Positions 30,014 through 39,879 of a stretch of 64,000 nucleotides of DNA are shown piece by piece. Numbering within the stretch: position 1 is the stretch's first letter; every line of letters begins with the position of its first letter. Made by a program: the position numbers and the translations under genes. The notes under the pieces were generated by a model. The model searched no databases. It was not told the origin of the DNA and saw only the letters and a program-made list of their open reading frames with translations. Source of the DNA: an uncultured Piscirickettsiaceae bacterium (lineage in GTDB: Bacteria > Pseudomonadota > Gammaproteobacteria > Methylococcales > Cycloclasticaceae); the NCBI GenBank assembly GCA_913061075.1, contig CAJXSK010000007.1, positions 1 through 64,000 on the forward strand. Reading direction: 5' to 3'.

Positions 30014-30597
30014 TTTAGGTCGTTAACGAGAGACTCTCTAAAGTTTTCAGCAATCGGTAGGCAAGTTTGCGTATAAGCTGCATGCTCTACACCCATATTA
30101 ATTGCTGCGCCTTGTTTAGCCGCCGTTGCCATTTCTGGCGTTAATTCAAACCGTAAAAAATGCACAGATGATGTTTTCTCTTCTGTTTCGCGCTCAAGGT
30201 CATCATTTGCAATCGGGCTCACTTTATCAAACCCTTCTACTTGCACCCAAGTTGCCCTTTCAATACCAATCATTTCAGCCAACGCTTTTACCCTGTCTTC
30301 AACCTTATTGAATTGAATCATCATGGTCGCTTTCCAATTTTGGCCATCAGGGATGAGTGGATTATAGGTTTCAATTTCTTCGTTTATGCCCGCTGCATCA
30401 AATATCTTTTCTGCACGTAGCATTTCTTGAACCTGATATCGCATGGTGAGGTAATCTTCAAAATGCAAACTAACATTTTCACCAATCCGTACAATTCTGT
30501 TTTCTTTGTGTGCACGCACTTTAGTCTTGTATTCCGTACGCATGTTTGAATATTCTTCTAATGAATATAATTCATCTTTAATTAACTTTTTCATCAT
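30010..30597 (-). CDS. DUF3501 family protein
   Basis: The 195-residue soluble protein matches my memory of DUF3501 (PF12007): KKLIKDELYSLEEYSNMRTE at the start, HKENRIVRIGENVSLHFEDY, then RYQVQEMLRAEKIFD and a C-terminal VHFLRFEL region. No function is established. It follows the Fe-S protein gene by 22 bases on the same strand and is usually found beside such a protein and a rubrerythrin, as here. A part in oxidative-stress or metal chemistry is inference from that company. Confidence 0.85.
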   Translation of the reverse strand: MMKKLIKDELYSLEEYSNMRTEYKTKVRAHKENRIVRIGENVSLHFEDYLTMRYQVQEMLRAEKIFDAAGINEEIETYNPLIPDGQNWKATMMIQFNKVEDRVKALAEMIGIERATWVQVEGFDKVSPIANDDLERETEEKTSSVHFLRFELTPEMATAAKQGAAINMGVEHAAYTQTCLPIAENFRESLVNDLN

Positions 30598-30619
30598 GTT
30601 CCTTTAATTTTCTTTAACC

Positions 30620-31945
30620 CTATAAACCATAAGCTTGCTTGAGTAAACTCATTGGATTTTTAACTGTTTTTTCATTTTTTAAACCAGCTGCAATGTGGTC
30701 GGCAGCCATCGGGCAATCGCTTGAAAAGGTCGCTCCTTGGTCTTTATCTACCCGATTTACAACAGGGCGAGCAATCTTTTTAGATATCTCATGGAACTCG
30801 CTTTTTAGTGCATACGTTCCATCGTGCCCCGAACAACGTTCATGTGCTTTTACAGATGTATTCGGAATTAATTCTAATAACTCCTTAGTTTTTAAGCCAA
30901 TGTTTTGAACGCGCAAATGACATGCCACTTGATAAGACACATCACCAATCTCTTCTTTAAAGTCGGTTTTTAAAAAGCCACCTTTATTGCGCAACATCAA
31001 GTATTCAAACGGGTCAAACATCGCATCACGTACTTTTAACACATCCGCATCATTTGGGAACATCAATGGAAGTTCTTGTTTAAACATCAGTACGCACGAA
31101 GGCACAGGCGCAATAATGTCAAAACCTGCGTCTATTAAACGTACTAATTCAGGAATATTATTATTTTTAAGGCGCTCTACCTCTTCCAAATCACCTAATT
31201 CTAATTTCGGCATACCGCAGCATTTTTCTTGTTTGCAAATATCAACGGTAATGTCATTGTGTTCATATACAGCAACCAAGTCATTCACTAAATCGGGGCG
31301 ATTATAGTTGCCGTAACAAGTAGTGAAAATAGCCACTTTGCCGGTTGTTTCTTCACACGCTCTTGGCTCACTGCTAACGCTTGTATGGTTAGCCAATTGT
31401 TTACGTGCTGTATCGCTATGGTATTTAGGGAGAACCGCGTCGGGGTGGATATCCAATGCTTTATCAATCCAGCCGCGCACCATTTTACTGCTATTCGCTG
31501 CATTAACAGCGTTTACTATAATCGGTATAGAGGCTAATTTTCCAATAGAATCTGTCGAGGTTATTAACTTATCTCTTTGTTTTATATTTTCTTTTTTAAA
31601 TTTAACCGCTTTTGCGCGTAACATTAAATGAGGAAAATCTAAGTCCCATTCATGAGGAGGTACGTACGGGCATTTACTCATAAAGCACATGTCGCACAGG
31701 TAGCAATTATCGACAACATCCCAGTAAACTTTTTTATCGACGCTGTCGAGCTCCATCGTTTCGGACTCGTCAATAACATCGAACAGTAATGGAAACGAAT
31801 TGCATAAATTGAAACACCGGCGGCAACCATGACAAATATCGAACACGCGGTCTAATTCATTAAACAAATTAGCTTCATCGTAAAAACTCGCGTTTTTCCA
31901 ATCTAACGGGTGTCTGGTTGGGGCTTCTAAGCTACCTTCTCTCAT
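30620..31945 (-). CDS. GlpC/HdrD-like Fe-S protein with CCG domains
   Basis: From the ATG at 31945, which has GGAG six bases upstream, the protein has 441 residues. An in-frame TTG at 31957 would add four. Two ferredoxin-type clusters are indicated by CHGCRRCFNLCNSFP and CYLCDMCFMSKCPYVPP. Two CCG-type domains follow. The first has the full motif (CYGNYNRPD, then KCCGMPKLE), while in the second the CCG motif is CSG (HERCSGHDG). Such proteins carry electrons in heterodisulfide reductases, GlpC and glycolate oxidase. The partner is unknown. It lies downstream of rubrerythrin and upstream of DUF3501. Confidence 0.85.
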   Translation of the reverse strand: MREGSLEAPTRHPLDWKNASFYDEANLFNELDRVFDICHGCRRCFNLCNSFPLLFDVIDESETMELDSVDKKVYWDVVDNCYLCDMCFMSKCPYVPPHEWDLDFPHLMLRAKAVKFKKENIKQRDKLITSTDSIGKLASIPIIVNAVNAANSSKMVRGWIDKALDIHPDAVLPKYHSDTARKQLANHTSVSSEPRACEETTGKVAIFTTCYGNYNRPDLVNDLVAVYEHNDITVDICKQEKCCGMPKLELGDLEEVERLKNNNIPELVRLIDAGFDIIAPVPSCVLMFKQELPLMFPNDADVLKVRDAMFDPFEYLMLRNKGGFLKTDFKEEIGDVSYQVACHLRVQNIGLKTKELLELIPNTSVKAHERCSGHDGTYALKSEFHEISKKIARPVVNRVDKDQGATFSSDCPMAADHIAAGLKNEKTVKNPMSLLKQAYGL

Positions 31946-31955
31946 GTCTTTCTCC

Positions 31956-31989
31956 AATAAAAAAGGAGGGTACGCGCGTACCCTCCTTT
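31956..31989 (-). terminator. Rho-independent terminator after rubrerythrin, perfect 28-base palindrome
   Basis: Positions 31962-31989 form a perfect inverted repeat with 14-base arms (AAAGGAGGGTACGC and its complement). On the minus strand it is followed by TTTTTTATT, giving a strong terminator for rubrerythrin. The T tract runs directly into the GGAG ribosome site of the next gene, so some read-through into the Fe-S protein gene is conceivable. Confidence 0.9.
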
Positions 31990-32008
31990 CTAATCTACTA
32001 CACCAAAA

Positions 32009-32428
32009 TTATGCGTTTAAAGTATCTAACGCTTTTTGGAAACGGTTAGCGTGTGAACGCTCCGCTTTTGCAAGTGTTTCAAACCAATCAGCAATTTCAT
32101 CATGACCTTCGTCACGTGCTGTTTTAGCCATACCTGGGTACATATCAGTGTACTCATGTGTTTCGCCAGCAATAGATGCTTTAAGGTTATCTTCTGTTCC
32201 ACCAATCGGCAAACCAGTCGCTGGATCACCTGTTTCTTCCAAATACTCTAAGTGACCGTGCGCATGGCCGGTTTCACCTTCAGCAGTTGAACGGAAAACA
32301 GTTGATACATCGTTGTAGCCTTCGATGTCTGCTTTGTTTGCGAAGTATAAGTAGCGACGGTTTGCTTGTGATTCACCAGCAAATGCATCCTTTAAATTTT
32401 GCTCTGTTTCAGAACCTTTAAGTGACAT
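32009..32428 (-). CDS. Rubrerythrin family protein without rubredoxin domain
   Basis: Rubrerythrins are di-iron peroxidases that remove hydrogen peroxide. The 139-residue protein has the ferritin-like four-helix bundle with iron-ligand patterns FAGESQANRRYLYFA, STAEGETGHAHGHLEYL, IAGETHEYTDMYPG and AKAERSHANRF. The C-terminal rubredoxin domain of classical rubrerythrin (about 190 residues) is missing, so electrons must come from another protein, perhaps the Fe-S protein downstream. GAGGAA lies just before the start. Two inverted repeats lie upstream in the space shared with xseB. Confidence 0.93.
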   Translation of the reverse strand: MSLKGSETEQNLKDAFAGESQANRRYLYFANKADIEGYNDVSTVFRSTAEGETGHAHGHLEYLEETGDPATGLPIGGTEDNLKASIAGETHEYTDMYPGMAKTARDEGHDEIADWFETLAKAERSHANRFQKALDTLNA

Positions 32429-32445
32429 AATAATTCCTCGTGTTG

Positions 32446-32489
32446 ATTGATATCAATTACCTCTTAGGCCAAGCTTAGACTTAGTCTAA
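32446..32489. promoter_or_regulatory. Two palindromes in the rubrerythrin/xseB intergenic region, possible operators
   Basis: ATTGATATCAAT (32446-32457) and TTAGAC-TTA-GTCTAA (32475-32489) are perfect inverted repeats 18 to 60 bases upstream of the rubrerythrin start. Either could be an operator for a stress regulator. I cannot match them to a known box with confidence. Confidence 0.35.
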
Positions 32490-32550
32490 AGGAAGGTTCA
32501 AGATACGTTAGCTTCTAATTGATGTCAACAGTATTTCCTGATGAAACGCG

Positions 32551-32556
32551 TATAAT
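32551..32556 (+). promoter_or_regulatory. Consensus -10 box (TATAAT) before xseB
   Basis: A perfect TATAAT lies 31 bases before the xseB start. No good -35 hexamer is found at the right spacing, so this is a partial promoter call. Confidence 0.4.
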
Positions 32557-32587
32557 ACAATTTTACTTAATACATTCAATAACCGAT

Positions 32588-32815
32588 ATGGCCAAAGCAA
32601 AAAAACTCGATTTAGAATCATCTCTCCATACATTAGAAGAACTGGTTGAACGTATGGAAAACGGCGGTTTGAATCTTGAAGACTCATTAAAGGAGTTTGA
32701 ACAAGGAATTAAACTGGTTCAATCATGCCAAAAGTCGTTAACTGAGGCAGAACAAAAGGTTGAGATACTCCTCAGCAAATCCAATACGGCTAAACCCGTT
32801 GATTTCGAACAATAA
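32588..32815 (+). CDS. xseB: Exodeoxyribonuclease VII small subunit
   Basis: XseB is the small subunit of exonuclease VII, which degrades single-stranded DNA with XseA. The ATG at 32588 gives MAKAKKLDLESSLHTLEELV and 75 residues, the usual size. The family pattern SLHTLEELVERMENGGLNLE and LKEFEQGIKLVQSCQKSLTEAEQKVEIL is clear. An upstream TTG would add 23 residues unlike the family, so I reject it. ispA follows after 12 bases, the usual xseB-ispA-dxs order of gammaproteobacteria. Confidence 0.95.
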   Translation: MAKAKKLDLESSLHTLEELVERMENGGLNLEDSLKEFEQGIKLVQSCQKSLTEAEQKVEILLSKSNTAKPVDFEQ

Positions 32816-32827
32816 TCACTTTTTCCA

Positions 32828-33712
32828 ATGTCATCTTTTGAAACGTTCCAACAGGTAAAACTAGAGCAAATAGAATTAGCGTTAGATTCCGTATTACCTT
32901 CTGACACTATTGAGCCTAAAAGACTGCACGCAGCTATGCGTTATTCAACCTTAAAGGGTGGTAAACGCATTCGAGCAATGATTGTGTACGCTACAGGCCA
33001 TGTATTTAATATCGCTGATGATGCCCTAGATAGCATCGCTTGCGCCATCGAACTTATTCACGCTTACTCTCTAATACATGATGATCTGCCTTCTATGGAC
33101 GACGACGACTTACGACGCGGCAAACCCAGTTGTCATATAGCCTACGATGAAGCGACAGCTATTTTAGCTGGAGATGCGTTATTAACATTGGCTTTTAAGG
33201 TTCTATCCAATGCAAGTATTTCAGATCCACAAAAAGTACGCTGTATTCAATTACTATCCCAAGCAGCAGGGTCGCGTGGCATGGTTGGTGGCCAAGCAAT
33301 AGATTTATCAAATGAAGGTAGAAGCGTCACCATCGCAGAAGTTGAAAGCATGCACTTACATAAAACTGGGGCACTCATTTGTGCGTGCGTCACCCTTGTT
33401 GCTAATCTAAAACGGTTGCCGTCAGGTAACGATTATTTGCACCTAAAACACTATGCTGAATGCATCGGCCTAGCGTTTCAAGTGCAAGACGATATTCTTG
33501 ATGAAACCTCATCTACCGATGTATTAGGTAAAACTCAAGGTAAAGACAAACAAACCCAAAAAGCCACCTACCCTGCCTTAATCGGTTTAAAAGCGTCTCA
33601 ACAACTGGCGCGTGATTTATATGTCGATGCTATGTCGAATCTTTCTGATTTTGATGAACGCGCTAATCATTTACGCCATATAGCTGAATTTACTGTATCT
33701 CGTCATGCATAA
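32828..33712 (+). CDS. ispA: Farnesyl diphosphate synthase (geranyltranstransferase)
   Basis: IspA condenses isopentenyl diphosphate with allylic diphosphates to make farnesyl diphosphate for quinones and undecaprenyl lipids. The 294-residue protein has the first aspartate motif in HDDLPSMDDDDLRRG, the second in FQVQDDILD, and the substrate-binding LKGGKRIRAMIVY. KTQGKDKQTQKATYP near the C terminus is typical of bacterial short-chain synthases. It lies between xseB and dxs. Confidence 0.97.
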   Translation: MSSFETFQQVKLEQIELALDSVLPSDTIEPKRLHAAMRYSTLKGGKRIRAMIVYATGHVFNIADDALDSIACAIELIHAYSLIHDDLPSMDDDDLRRGKPSCHIAYDEATAILAGDALLTLAFKVLSNASISDPQKVRCIQLLSQAAGSRGMVGGQAIDLSNEGRSVTIAEVESMHLHKTGALICACVTLVANLKRLPSGNDYLHLKHYAECIGLAFQVQDDILDETSSTDVLGKTQGKDKQTQKATYPALIGLKASQQLARDLYVDAMSNLSDFDERANHLRHIAEFTVSRHA

Positions 33713-33781
33713 TCCTTGCATACAACTGTCTAGCACAGGATAATACGTTCCCTTAACTTAACCGTATTTTACTGCTATTAC

Positions 33782-35674
33782 GTGACTCTTTCTGACCACT
33801 ATCCAATGCTCGATAAAATCAACCTGCCCAGTGACTTACGTTTACTGACAGACAAAGATCTGGTCGTTCTTTCAGATGAATTACGTCGCTTTCTTATTTC
33901 TTCTGTTAGCAAATCTGGCGGACATTTGGCTGCAGGGCTTGGAACAGTTGAACTAACTGTTGCCCTTCATTATGTTTTTGATACCCCAAATGACAAATTG
34001 GTTTGGGACGTTGGCCATCAAGCTTACCCCCATAAAATCATCACTGGCCGTAAAGATAAAATATCCTCCATTCGCAAGAAGAATGGCATCACCCCTTTTG
34101 TAACACGCGCAGAAAGCGAGTATGACGCGTTTGGTGTTGGTCATTCAAGCACCTCCATCAGCGCAGCATTAGGCATGGCTATAGCTGCCGAAAGAACAGG
34201 TAATAAGAAACGAACCGTTGCTATTATCGGCGATGGTGGCATCACCGGCGGCATGGCATTTGAAGCACTAAACCACGCTGGCGCTTTAGATGCTAATTTA
34301 TTGGTTATCTTAAATGACAACGATATGTCCATTTCGCCCAATGTTGGCGCAATGAAAAACTACTTAGCAAAATTACTATCAGGCAAGTTCTACACCACTG
34401 TAAAACAAGGCAGCAAGAAAGTTATGTCTAATATGCCCAGTGTCTGGGAGCTCGCTAGAAGAACAGAAGAGCATGTAAAAGGCATGATAGTGCCCGGCAC
34501 CTTGTTTGAAGAGCTTGGTTTTAATTATATCGGCCCAATTGATGGGCACGATTTGCCAACGTTGGTAACAACACTGTCCAACTTAAAAGACTTGCAAGGC
34601 CCACAGTTCCTTCATGTTGTTACACAAAAAGGCAAAGGCTTTTCTCCCGCTGAAGCTGACCCAATTGGGTATCATGGCGTGTCTACTTTCGACCCTACCC
34701 ATAATAATTTGCCGGCCAAGAAACCTGCCAAGCCAACATACACGGAGGTTTTTGGCCAATGGTTATGCGATATCGCTAAAGCTAATGAACACGTTGTTGG
34801 TATAACGCCAGCCATGCGTGAAGGTTCTGGCATGGTAGCGTTTGAACAAGAATTCCCAGATCGATACTTCGATGTTGGCATTGCCGAACAACATGCAGTT
34901 ACGCTTGCCGCCGGCATGGCATGCGAAGGTTTAAAACCTGTGGTGGCCATTTATTCAACCTTCTTACAACGCGGTTATGATCAATTAATACATGATGTAG
35001 CCCTGCAAAAATTACCTGTATTGTTTGCTATTGATCGTGCTGGTCTTGTTGGTCCAGATGGCCCAACTCACTCTGGCTCGTATGATTTTAGCTATCTACG
35101 CTGTTTACCCAATATGGTTATTATGGCGCCAGCAGATGAAAACGAATGTCGCCTGATGCTATCAACCGGGATTGATTACGATGGCCCTGTGGCTGTTCGG
35201 TATCCAAGAGGCGTTGGCCCAGGTGTTGATATCACTGAAACGCTAGACACCATCAATATTGGCAAATCCATCAAAGTACGTGATGGTAAGAAGGTTGCTT
35301 TGTTAGCGTTTGGTACATTAGTCAGTCCTGCGCTTGACGTTGCAAAAGAATTAAATGCGACCGTTATCAATATGCGCTTTGTAAAACCGCTTGATGAAAG
35401 CATGATTATTGACATCGCTGTATCGCATGCCGTTATTGTTACCCTTGAAGAAAATGTTGTTAAAGGGGGTGCAGGTAGCGCTATAAACGAGTTCATTAAT
35501 GAACAAAAACTCGACGTTAATGTCTTAAATATCGGCTTGCCCGACACAAACATTGAGCATGGAACAAGAGAAGAACTGCTTCAAGAGACAGGGCTAGATT
35601 CAAAAAACATTTCTCAGACGATAGCCAACCACCTCAAATCACTTAGCGATAAAGACGACACACTTGCATCGTAA
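33782..35674 (+). CDS. dxs: 1-deoxy-D-xylulose-5-phosphate synthase
   Basis: DXS joins pyruvate and glyceraldehyde 3-phosphate in a ThDP-dependent step, the first of the MEP isoprenoid pathway. The 630-residue protein has [21 protein letters not shown], the ThDP motif [27 protein letters not shown], and the transketolase segment [17 protein letters not shown]. The start is a GTG; an ATG eight codons later is also possible. The longer form aligns with the N terminus of E. coli DXS (HYPMLDKIN against KYPTLALVD), so I prefer it. No clear ribosome site is present for either. Confidence 0.97.
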   Translation: MTLSDHYPMLDKINLPSDLRLLTDKDLVVLSDELRRFLISSVSKSGGHLAAGLGTVELTVALHYVFDTPNDKLVWDVGHQAYPHKIITGRKDKISSIRKKNGITPFVTRAESEYDAFGVGHSSTSISAALGMAIAAERTGNKKRTVAIIGDGGITGGMAFEALNHAGALDANLLVILNDNDMSISPNVGAMKNYLAKLLSGKFYTTVKQGSKKVMSNMPSVWELARRTEEHVKGMIVPGTLFEELGFNYIGPIDGHDLPTLVTTLSNLKDLQGPQFLHVVTQKGKGFSPAEADPIGYHGVSTFDPTHNNLPAKKPAKPTYTEVFGQWLCDIAKANEHVVGITPAMREGSGMVAFEQEFPDRYFDVGIAEQHAVTLAAGMACEGLKPVVAIYSTFLQRGYDQLIHDVALQKLPVLFAIDRAGLVGPDGPTHSGSYDFSYLRCLPNMVIMAPADENECRLMLSTGIDYDGPVAVRYPRGVGPGVDITETLDTINIGKSIKVRDGKKVALLAFGTLVSPALDVAKELNATVINMRFVKPLDESMIIDIAVSHAVIVTLEENVVKGGAGSAINEFINEQKLDVNVLNIGLPDTNIEHGTREELLQETGLDSKNISQTIANHLKSLSDKDDTLAS

Positions 35675-35689
35675 AATAGAAAATAAAAC

Positions 35690-36472
35690 ATGACAATCGA
35701 AGACGTACAAAACCGACCAGATTCAAGAAATATGCCCATCAACAAAGTGGGCATAAAAGATATTCGCCACCCGTTTGTATTTGTCGATAAAAATGCAAAC
35801 CAGCAAGCAACTGTCGGCACATTCAATATGTCTGTCAATTTGGCTCACAACCAAAAAGGCACACATATGTCACGTTTTGTGGCTTTATTAAATGAAGATT
35901 GTCAGGAATTATCTATTCAGGGTTTTGCTGCGCTTTTACAAAAAATGACCAAGCTTCTTGAAGCGGACACTGGCTATATAGAAGCAAATTTTTTATATTT
36001 TATAAACAAATCTGCACCAGTTACTGGCGTTAATAGTCTACTTGATTATCAAATTAAACTTGAAGGCGAATGGTCACCTGCTGGTACAGCAATACATATT
36101 GAAGTTGTTGTCCCTGTAACAAGCCTATGCCCTTGTTCTAAAAAAATATCCGACTATGGCGCTCATAACCAACGGTCACACATTACGGTAAACGCTAAAA
36201 CAAACGGCGACCTATATGCTGAAGATATTATTAAATTAGTTGAATCTCAGGCATCTAGTGAACTCTACAGCTTGCTTAAACGGCCTGATGAGAAATACGT
36301 TACTGAACGTGCCTACGACAACCCAAAATTTGTAGAAGATGTCGTGCGAGATGTTGCTAATGCCCTAAATGAAAATTCGCAAATATTAGCCTATACTTTG
36401 GAAGCTGAAAACTTCGAGTCGATTCACAATCACTCTGCCTACGCAGTCATTAAAAATAACAAATTAACTTAA
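35690..36472 (+). CDS. folE2: GTP cyclohydrolase IB (FolE2)
   Basis: FolE2 converts GTP to dihydroneopterin triphosphate, the first step of folate synthesis, and is unrelated to FolE in sequence. The 260-residue protein has the family motifs [39 protein letters not shown] (metal-binding Cys), and [11 protein letters not shown] at the C terminus. It begins 15 bases after dxs and is followed 19 bases later by pckA. FolE2 often substitutes for the zinc enzyme FolE under metal limitation; whether folE is also present cannot be seen here. Confidence 0.96.
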   Translation: MTIEDVQNRPDSRNMPINKVGIKDIRHPFVFVDKNANQQATVGTFNMSVNLAHNQKGTHMSRFVALLNEDCQELSIQGFAALLQKMTKLLEADTGYIEANFLYFINKSAPVTGVNSLLDYQIKLEGEWSPAGTAIHIEVVVPVTSLCPCSKKISDYGAHNQRSHITVNAKTNGDLYAEDIIKLVESQASSELYSLLKRPDEKYVTERAYDNPKFVEDVVRDVANALNENSQILAYTLEAENFESIHNHSAYAVIKNNKLT

Positions 36473-36491
36473 TACCACTGGAGCCTGAACA

Positions 36492-38096
36492 ATGTCTAAA
36501 ACATTAGACCTAACTCAATACGGAATAATCAATCCAACTGAAGTCATTCATAACCCTTCTTTTGATTTATTATTCGCAGAAGAAACACGTGATGATTTAT
36601 CCGGCTACGAAAAAGGCACCGTTACTAAATCTGGGGCTGTTGCAGTAGATACTGGTGTTTTTACAGGCCGCTCTCCAAAAGATAAATACATCGTGATGGA
36701 TGATGTATCTCGTGATACTGTTTGGTGGTCTACACAAGGTAAGAATGATAACAAGCCTCTTGAGAAAGAAACATGGGACGAATTAAAAGGGTTAGTGACT
36801 GACAGATTATCAGGACAACGACTTTTTGTTGTTGATACCTATTGCGGCGCTAACAAAGACACGCGATTATCTGTACGTTTTATTGTTGAAGTAGCATGGC
36901 AAGCTCACTTTGTTAAAAACATGTTCATACGCCCATCAGAGGAAGAATTAGCTGATTTTGAGCCTGACTTTATTGTGATGAATGGTGCTAAGACAACGAA
37001 CCCAAATTGGAAAGAACAAGGCTTAAACTCTGAGAATTTTGTTGCCTTCAACTTAACAGAAAGAATACAGCTGATTGGCGGCACATGGTACGGCGGAGAA
37101 ATGAAAAAAGGCATGTTCAGCATGATGAACTACCTACTTCCACTTCGCGGCATGGCTTCAATGCATTGTTCAGCAAACATTGGTAAAGAAGGCGATGTTG
37201 CTATTTTCTTTGGTTTATCTGGCACCGGTAAAACAACATTATCGACTGATGCTAATCGCCAATTAATCGGAGATGATGAGCATGGCTGGGATGATGATGG
37301 TGTGTTTAACTTTGAAGGTGGTTGTTATGCAAAAGTAATCAACCTAAGTCAAGAAGACGAACCTGAAATATATGGTGCTATCCGCCGCGACGCATTATTA
37401 GAAAACGTAACCGTTGGTGCTGATGGGGCTACCGATTACGCAGACAACTCTAAAACAGAAAACACACGTGTTTCTTACCCAATTGACCATATTGAAAACA
37501 TAGTCAAACCTGTTTCTAAAGGCGGCCACGCTAAAAAAGTTATTTTTTTAACGGCAGATGCGTTTGGCGTAACCCCGCCCGTATCTAAATTAACCGCCGA
37601 ACAAACTAAATACTATTTCTTGTCTGGTTTTACGGCTAAATTAGCTGGAACAGAAAGAGGTATTACAGAACCTACTCCGACCTTCTCGGCTGCATTTGGT
37701 GCTGCATTCTTATCACTCCACCCTACTAAGTATGCTCAAGAGCTTGTAAAGCGTATGGACGCTGTTGGTGCCCAGGCCTACCTTGTTAATACAGGCTGGA
37801 ATGGTACTGGTAAACGTATTTCAATTAAAGATACCCGCGGCATTATTAACGCGATTCTTGATGGTTCTATAGAAAATACTGAAACCAAGCACATCCCTTA
37901 TTTCAACCTAGAAGTTCCTACTTCATTACAAGGTGTTCACAGCGATATTCTCGACCCACGCGACACCTACGAAGATGCGGCTGAATGGGATAAGCGCGCT
38001 AAGGACTTGGCTCAATTGTTTGTTAATAATTTTGAAAAATATACAGATAATGATGAGGGAAAATCTCTAATTGCTGCCGGCCCAAGCTTAAACTAA
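36492..38096 (+). CDS. pckA: Phosphoenolpyruvate carboxykinase (ATP)
   Basis: PckA converts oxaloacetate and ATP to PEP and CO2 for gluconeogenesis. The 534-residue protein has the kinase P-loop [14 protein letters not shown], preceded by the substrate-binding [16 protein letters not shown], and the metal/ATP motifs [20 protein letters not shown] and [10 protein letters not shown]. Length matches the ATP-type enzyme of bacteria (about 540). GGAG precedes the start. A strong terminator follows, so it ends the transcript before the formate dehydrogenase genes. It supports growth on organic acids or one-carbon compounds. Confidence 0.98.
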   Translation: MSKTLDLTQYGIINPTEVIHNPSFDLLFAEETRDDLSGYEKGTVTKSGAVAVDTGVFTGRSPKDKYIVMDDVSRDTVWWSTQGKNDNKPLEKETWDELKGLVTDRLSGQRLFVVDTYCGANKDTRLSVRFIVEVAWQAHFVKNMFIRPSEEELADFEPDFIVMNGAKTTNPNWKEQGLNSENFVAFNLTERIQLIGGTWYGGEMKKGMFSMMNYLLPLRGMASMHCSANIGKEGDVAIFFGLSGTGKTTLSTDANRQLIGDDEHGWDDDGVFNFEGGCYAKVINLSQEDEPEIYGAIRRDALLENVTVGADGATDYADNSKTENTRVSYPIDHIENIVKPVSKGGHAKKVIFLTADAFGVTPPVSKLTAEQTKYYFLSGFTAKLAGTERGITEPTPTFSAAFGAAFLSLHPTKYAQELVKRMDAVGAQAYLVNTGWNGTGKRISIKDTRGIINAILDGSIENTETKHIPYFNLEVPTSLQGVHSDILDPRDTYEDAAEWDKRAKDLAQLFVNNFEKYTDNDEGKSLIAAGPSLN

Positions 38097-38117
38097 TAGT
38101 ATAAATAATTCGTATTA

Positions 38118-38146
38118 AAGGCCATGTAAATACATGGCCTTTTTTA
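38118..38146 (+). terminator. Rho-independent terminator after pckA
   Basis: Eleven-base arms AAGGCCATGTA (38118-38128) and TACATGGCCTT (38131-38141) with a two-base spacer are followed by a run of T. This is a strong terminator. Confidence 0.93.
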
Positions 38147-38186
38147 TGTTACCTTATAACTTCTTTTGTTTTAAGAACCATCCGTG

Positions 38187-39878
38187 ATGGCGCAAAATAA
38201 TAAAATCAATGTAAGACCTGGAAGTAAAAAGAAACGTAAAGGCCGCTCTTTTAATAAAGGCCGCCAACTAGATCCCGTTGCACAAGCAGACATACAAACG
38301 TTATTAGAAGGTAAGCCACGACAAAAAAACTTACTCATTGAATACTTACACCTTATTCAAGACAAATGGTCTTATATTAGCGCCTCTCACTTAATGGCGT
38401 TGGCCAATGAGTTAAAACTATCTCAATCAGAAGTCTACGAAGTCGCCACTTTTTATCATCATTTTGATGTTATTAAAGAAAACCAAAAACCTCCTCCGCC
38501 TCTAACCGTACGAATTTGTGATTCCTTAAGTTGTAACATGGCAGGGTCTGACGAGCTTTTAAAAGAACTATCACTGCATATAAAAAATGATGTGCGAGTG
38601 CTTCCTGCACCCTGCATGGGGCTTTGTAATAAAGCGCCTGCTGCAGCCGTAGGTAAAAATTATTCAGGCAATGTCACTGTCAGTTCTTTACTTACAAGCA
38701 TAAAAGATAAAGCAATAAAGCCATTGCCAACCAACCATCAAACCTATGAACAATACGTTGACGATGGCGGCTACCAAACGCTTCAAGCGTTGTATAACAA
38801 TAAATTAAAAGCGAATGACGTACTTGATAGAATTGAAGAATCTGGTTTAAAAGGCTTGGGTGGTGCAGGCTTTCCTACGGCCAGTAAGTTACGAATCGTA
38901 AGGGACCAAACGTCACCAAAATATTTATGCGTTAATGCAGATGAGGGCGAACCAGGCACCTTTAAAGATCGTTATTACTTATCCAACAAACCACACCAGA
39001 TTTTAGAAGGCATATTAATAGCGGCACACGTAGTCAGTGCCTCCAAAATTTATATTTACCTGCGCGATGAATACACTGCAATTTATGAATTGCTAACCCT
39101 AGAAATACAGGGTTTAGTTGAACGGCAGCTTATTAATAAAGGATACTTAACGTTACGGCGCGGCGCGGGTGCCTATATTTGTGGTGAAGAGTCCGCCATG
39201 ATTGAATCGATTGAAGGTAAACGCGGCATCCCTAGACACCGTCCTCCGTATGTATCTGAACGCGGCTTATTTGACCGTCCAACATTAATTCAGAATGTAG
39301 AAACCCTCTATTGGTTACCGAGCATATTAAAAAAAGGCGCCCAATGGTTTAAACAGCAAGGAAAAAATGGCGCTGATGGGCCTAGGTCTTTTTCATTATC
39401 TGGCAGGGTTAATAACCCCGGCGTTATTGTTGCACCTGCAGGCAGTTCTGCTGAAGAACTGATACAACTTGCAGGAGGAATGATTGAAGGCCACACCTTC
39501 AAAGCATATTTGCCAGGAGGTGCGTCTGGCGGTATTCTCCCCACCTCTTTAAGTCACTTGCCCTTAGACTTTGGCAGCCTTACCGACTATGGCTGCTTCG
39601 TCGGCTCTCATGCCGTCATCATACTATCTGAACAAGATAATATTAAAGATACGGCTTTCAACTTACTCAACTTTTTTAATAACGAAAGCTGTGGCCAATG
39701 CACACCTTGCAGAATTGGTTGCGAAAAAGCGAGTCAATTAATAGCTAAAGAACATTGGAATAAACCCCTGTTAAATGAATTAGCATCTGTCATGACAGAT
39801 GCATCCATATGCGGCCTTGGTCAAGCCGCTCCCAACCCCATCTTGTCAGCAATCAAATACTTTGAGGATGAGGTATAA
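38187..39878 (+). CDS. NAD-dependent formate dehydrogenase, fused gamma/beta (NuoE-NuoF-like) subunit
   Basis: This subunit passes electrons from formate to NAD+. The N-terminal part (about 25-165) is a NuoE-like [2Fe-2S] domain with CDSLSCNMAG and CMGLCNKAPA. The rest is NuoF-like, with the NADH/FMN site GLKGLGGAGFPTASKLR, ADEGEPGTFKDRY, GAGAYICGEESAMIESIEG and the [4Fe-4S] motif ESCGQCTPCRIGC. It is therefore the FdsG and FdsB equivalents in one chain of 563 residues. ATG at 38187 is preferred to the GTG one codon earlier. The alpha subunit gene begins two bases after its stop codon begins to be read through. Confidence 0.92.
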   Translation: MAQNNKINVRPGSKKKRKGRSFNKGRQLDPVAQADIQTLLEGKPRQKNLLIEYLHLIQDKWSYISASHLMALANELKLSQSEVYEVATFYHHFDVIKENQKPPPPLTVRICDSLSCNMAGSDELLKELSLHIKNDVRVLPAPCMGLCNKAPAAAVGKNYSGNVTVSSLLTSIKDKAIKPLPTNHQTYEQYVDDGGYQTLQALYNNKLKANDVLDRIEESGLKGLGGAGFPTASKLRIVRDQTSPKYLCVNADEGEPGTFKDRYYLSNKPHQILEGILIAAHVVSASKIYIYLRDEYTAIYELLTLEIQGLVERQLINKGYLTLRRGAGAYICGEESAMIESIEGKRGIPRHRPPYVSERGLFDRPTLIQNVETLYWLPSILKKGAQWFKQQGKNGADGPRSFSLSGRVNNPGVIVAPAGSSAEELIQLAGGMIEGHTFKAYLPGGASGGILPTSLSHLPLDFGSLTDYGCFVGSHAVIILSEQDNIKDTAFNLLNFFNNESCGQCTPCRIGCEKASQLIAKEHWNKPLLNELASVMTDASICGLGQAAPNPILSAIKYFEDEV

Positions 39879-39879
39879 G

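Noticed and set aside
32519-32587. TTG-initiated N-terminal extension of xseB
   Set aside because: The extra 23 residues do not resemble XseB, and a TATAAT box lies within them; the ATG at 32588 gives the normal N terminus.
39799-39879. Extended start of the formate dehydrogenase alpha subunit inside the preceding gene
   Set aside because: The extension overlaps the beta subunit in another frame. The ATG at 39880 has GAGG upstream and starts the ferredoxin domain.
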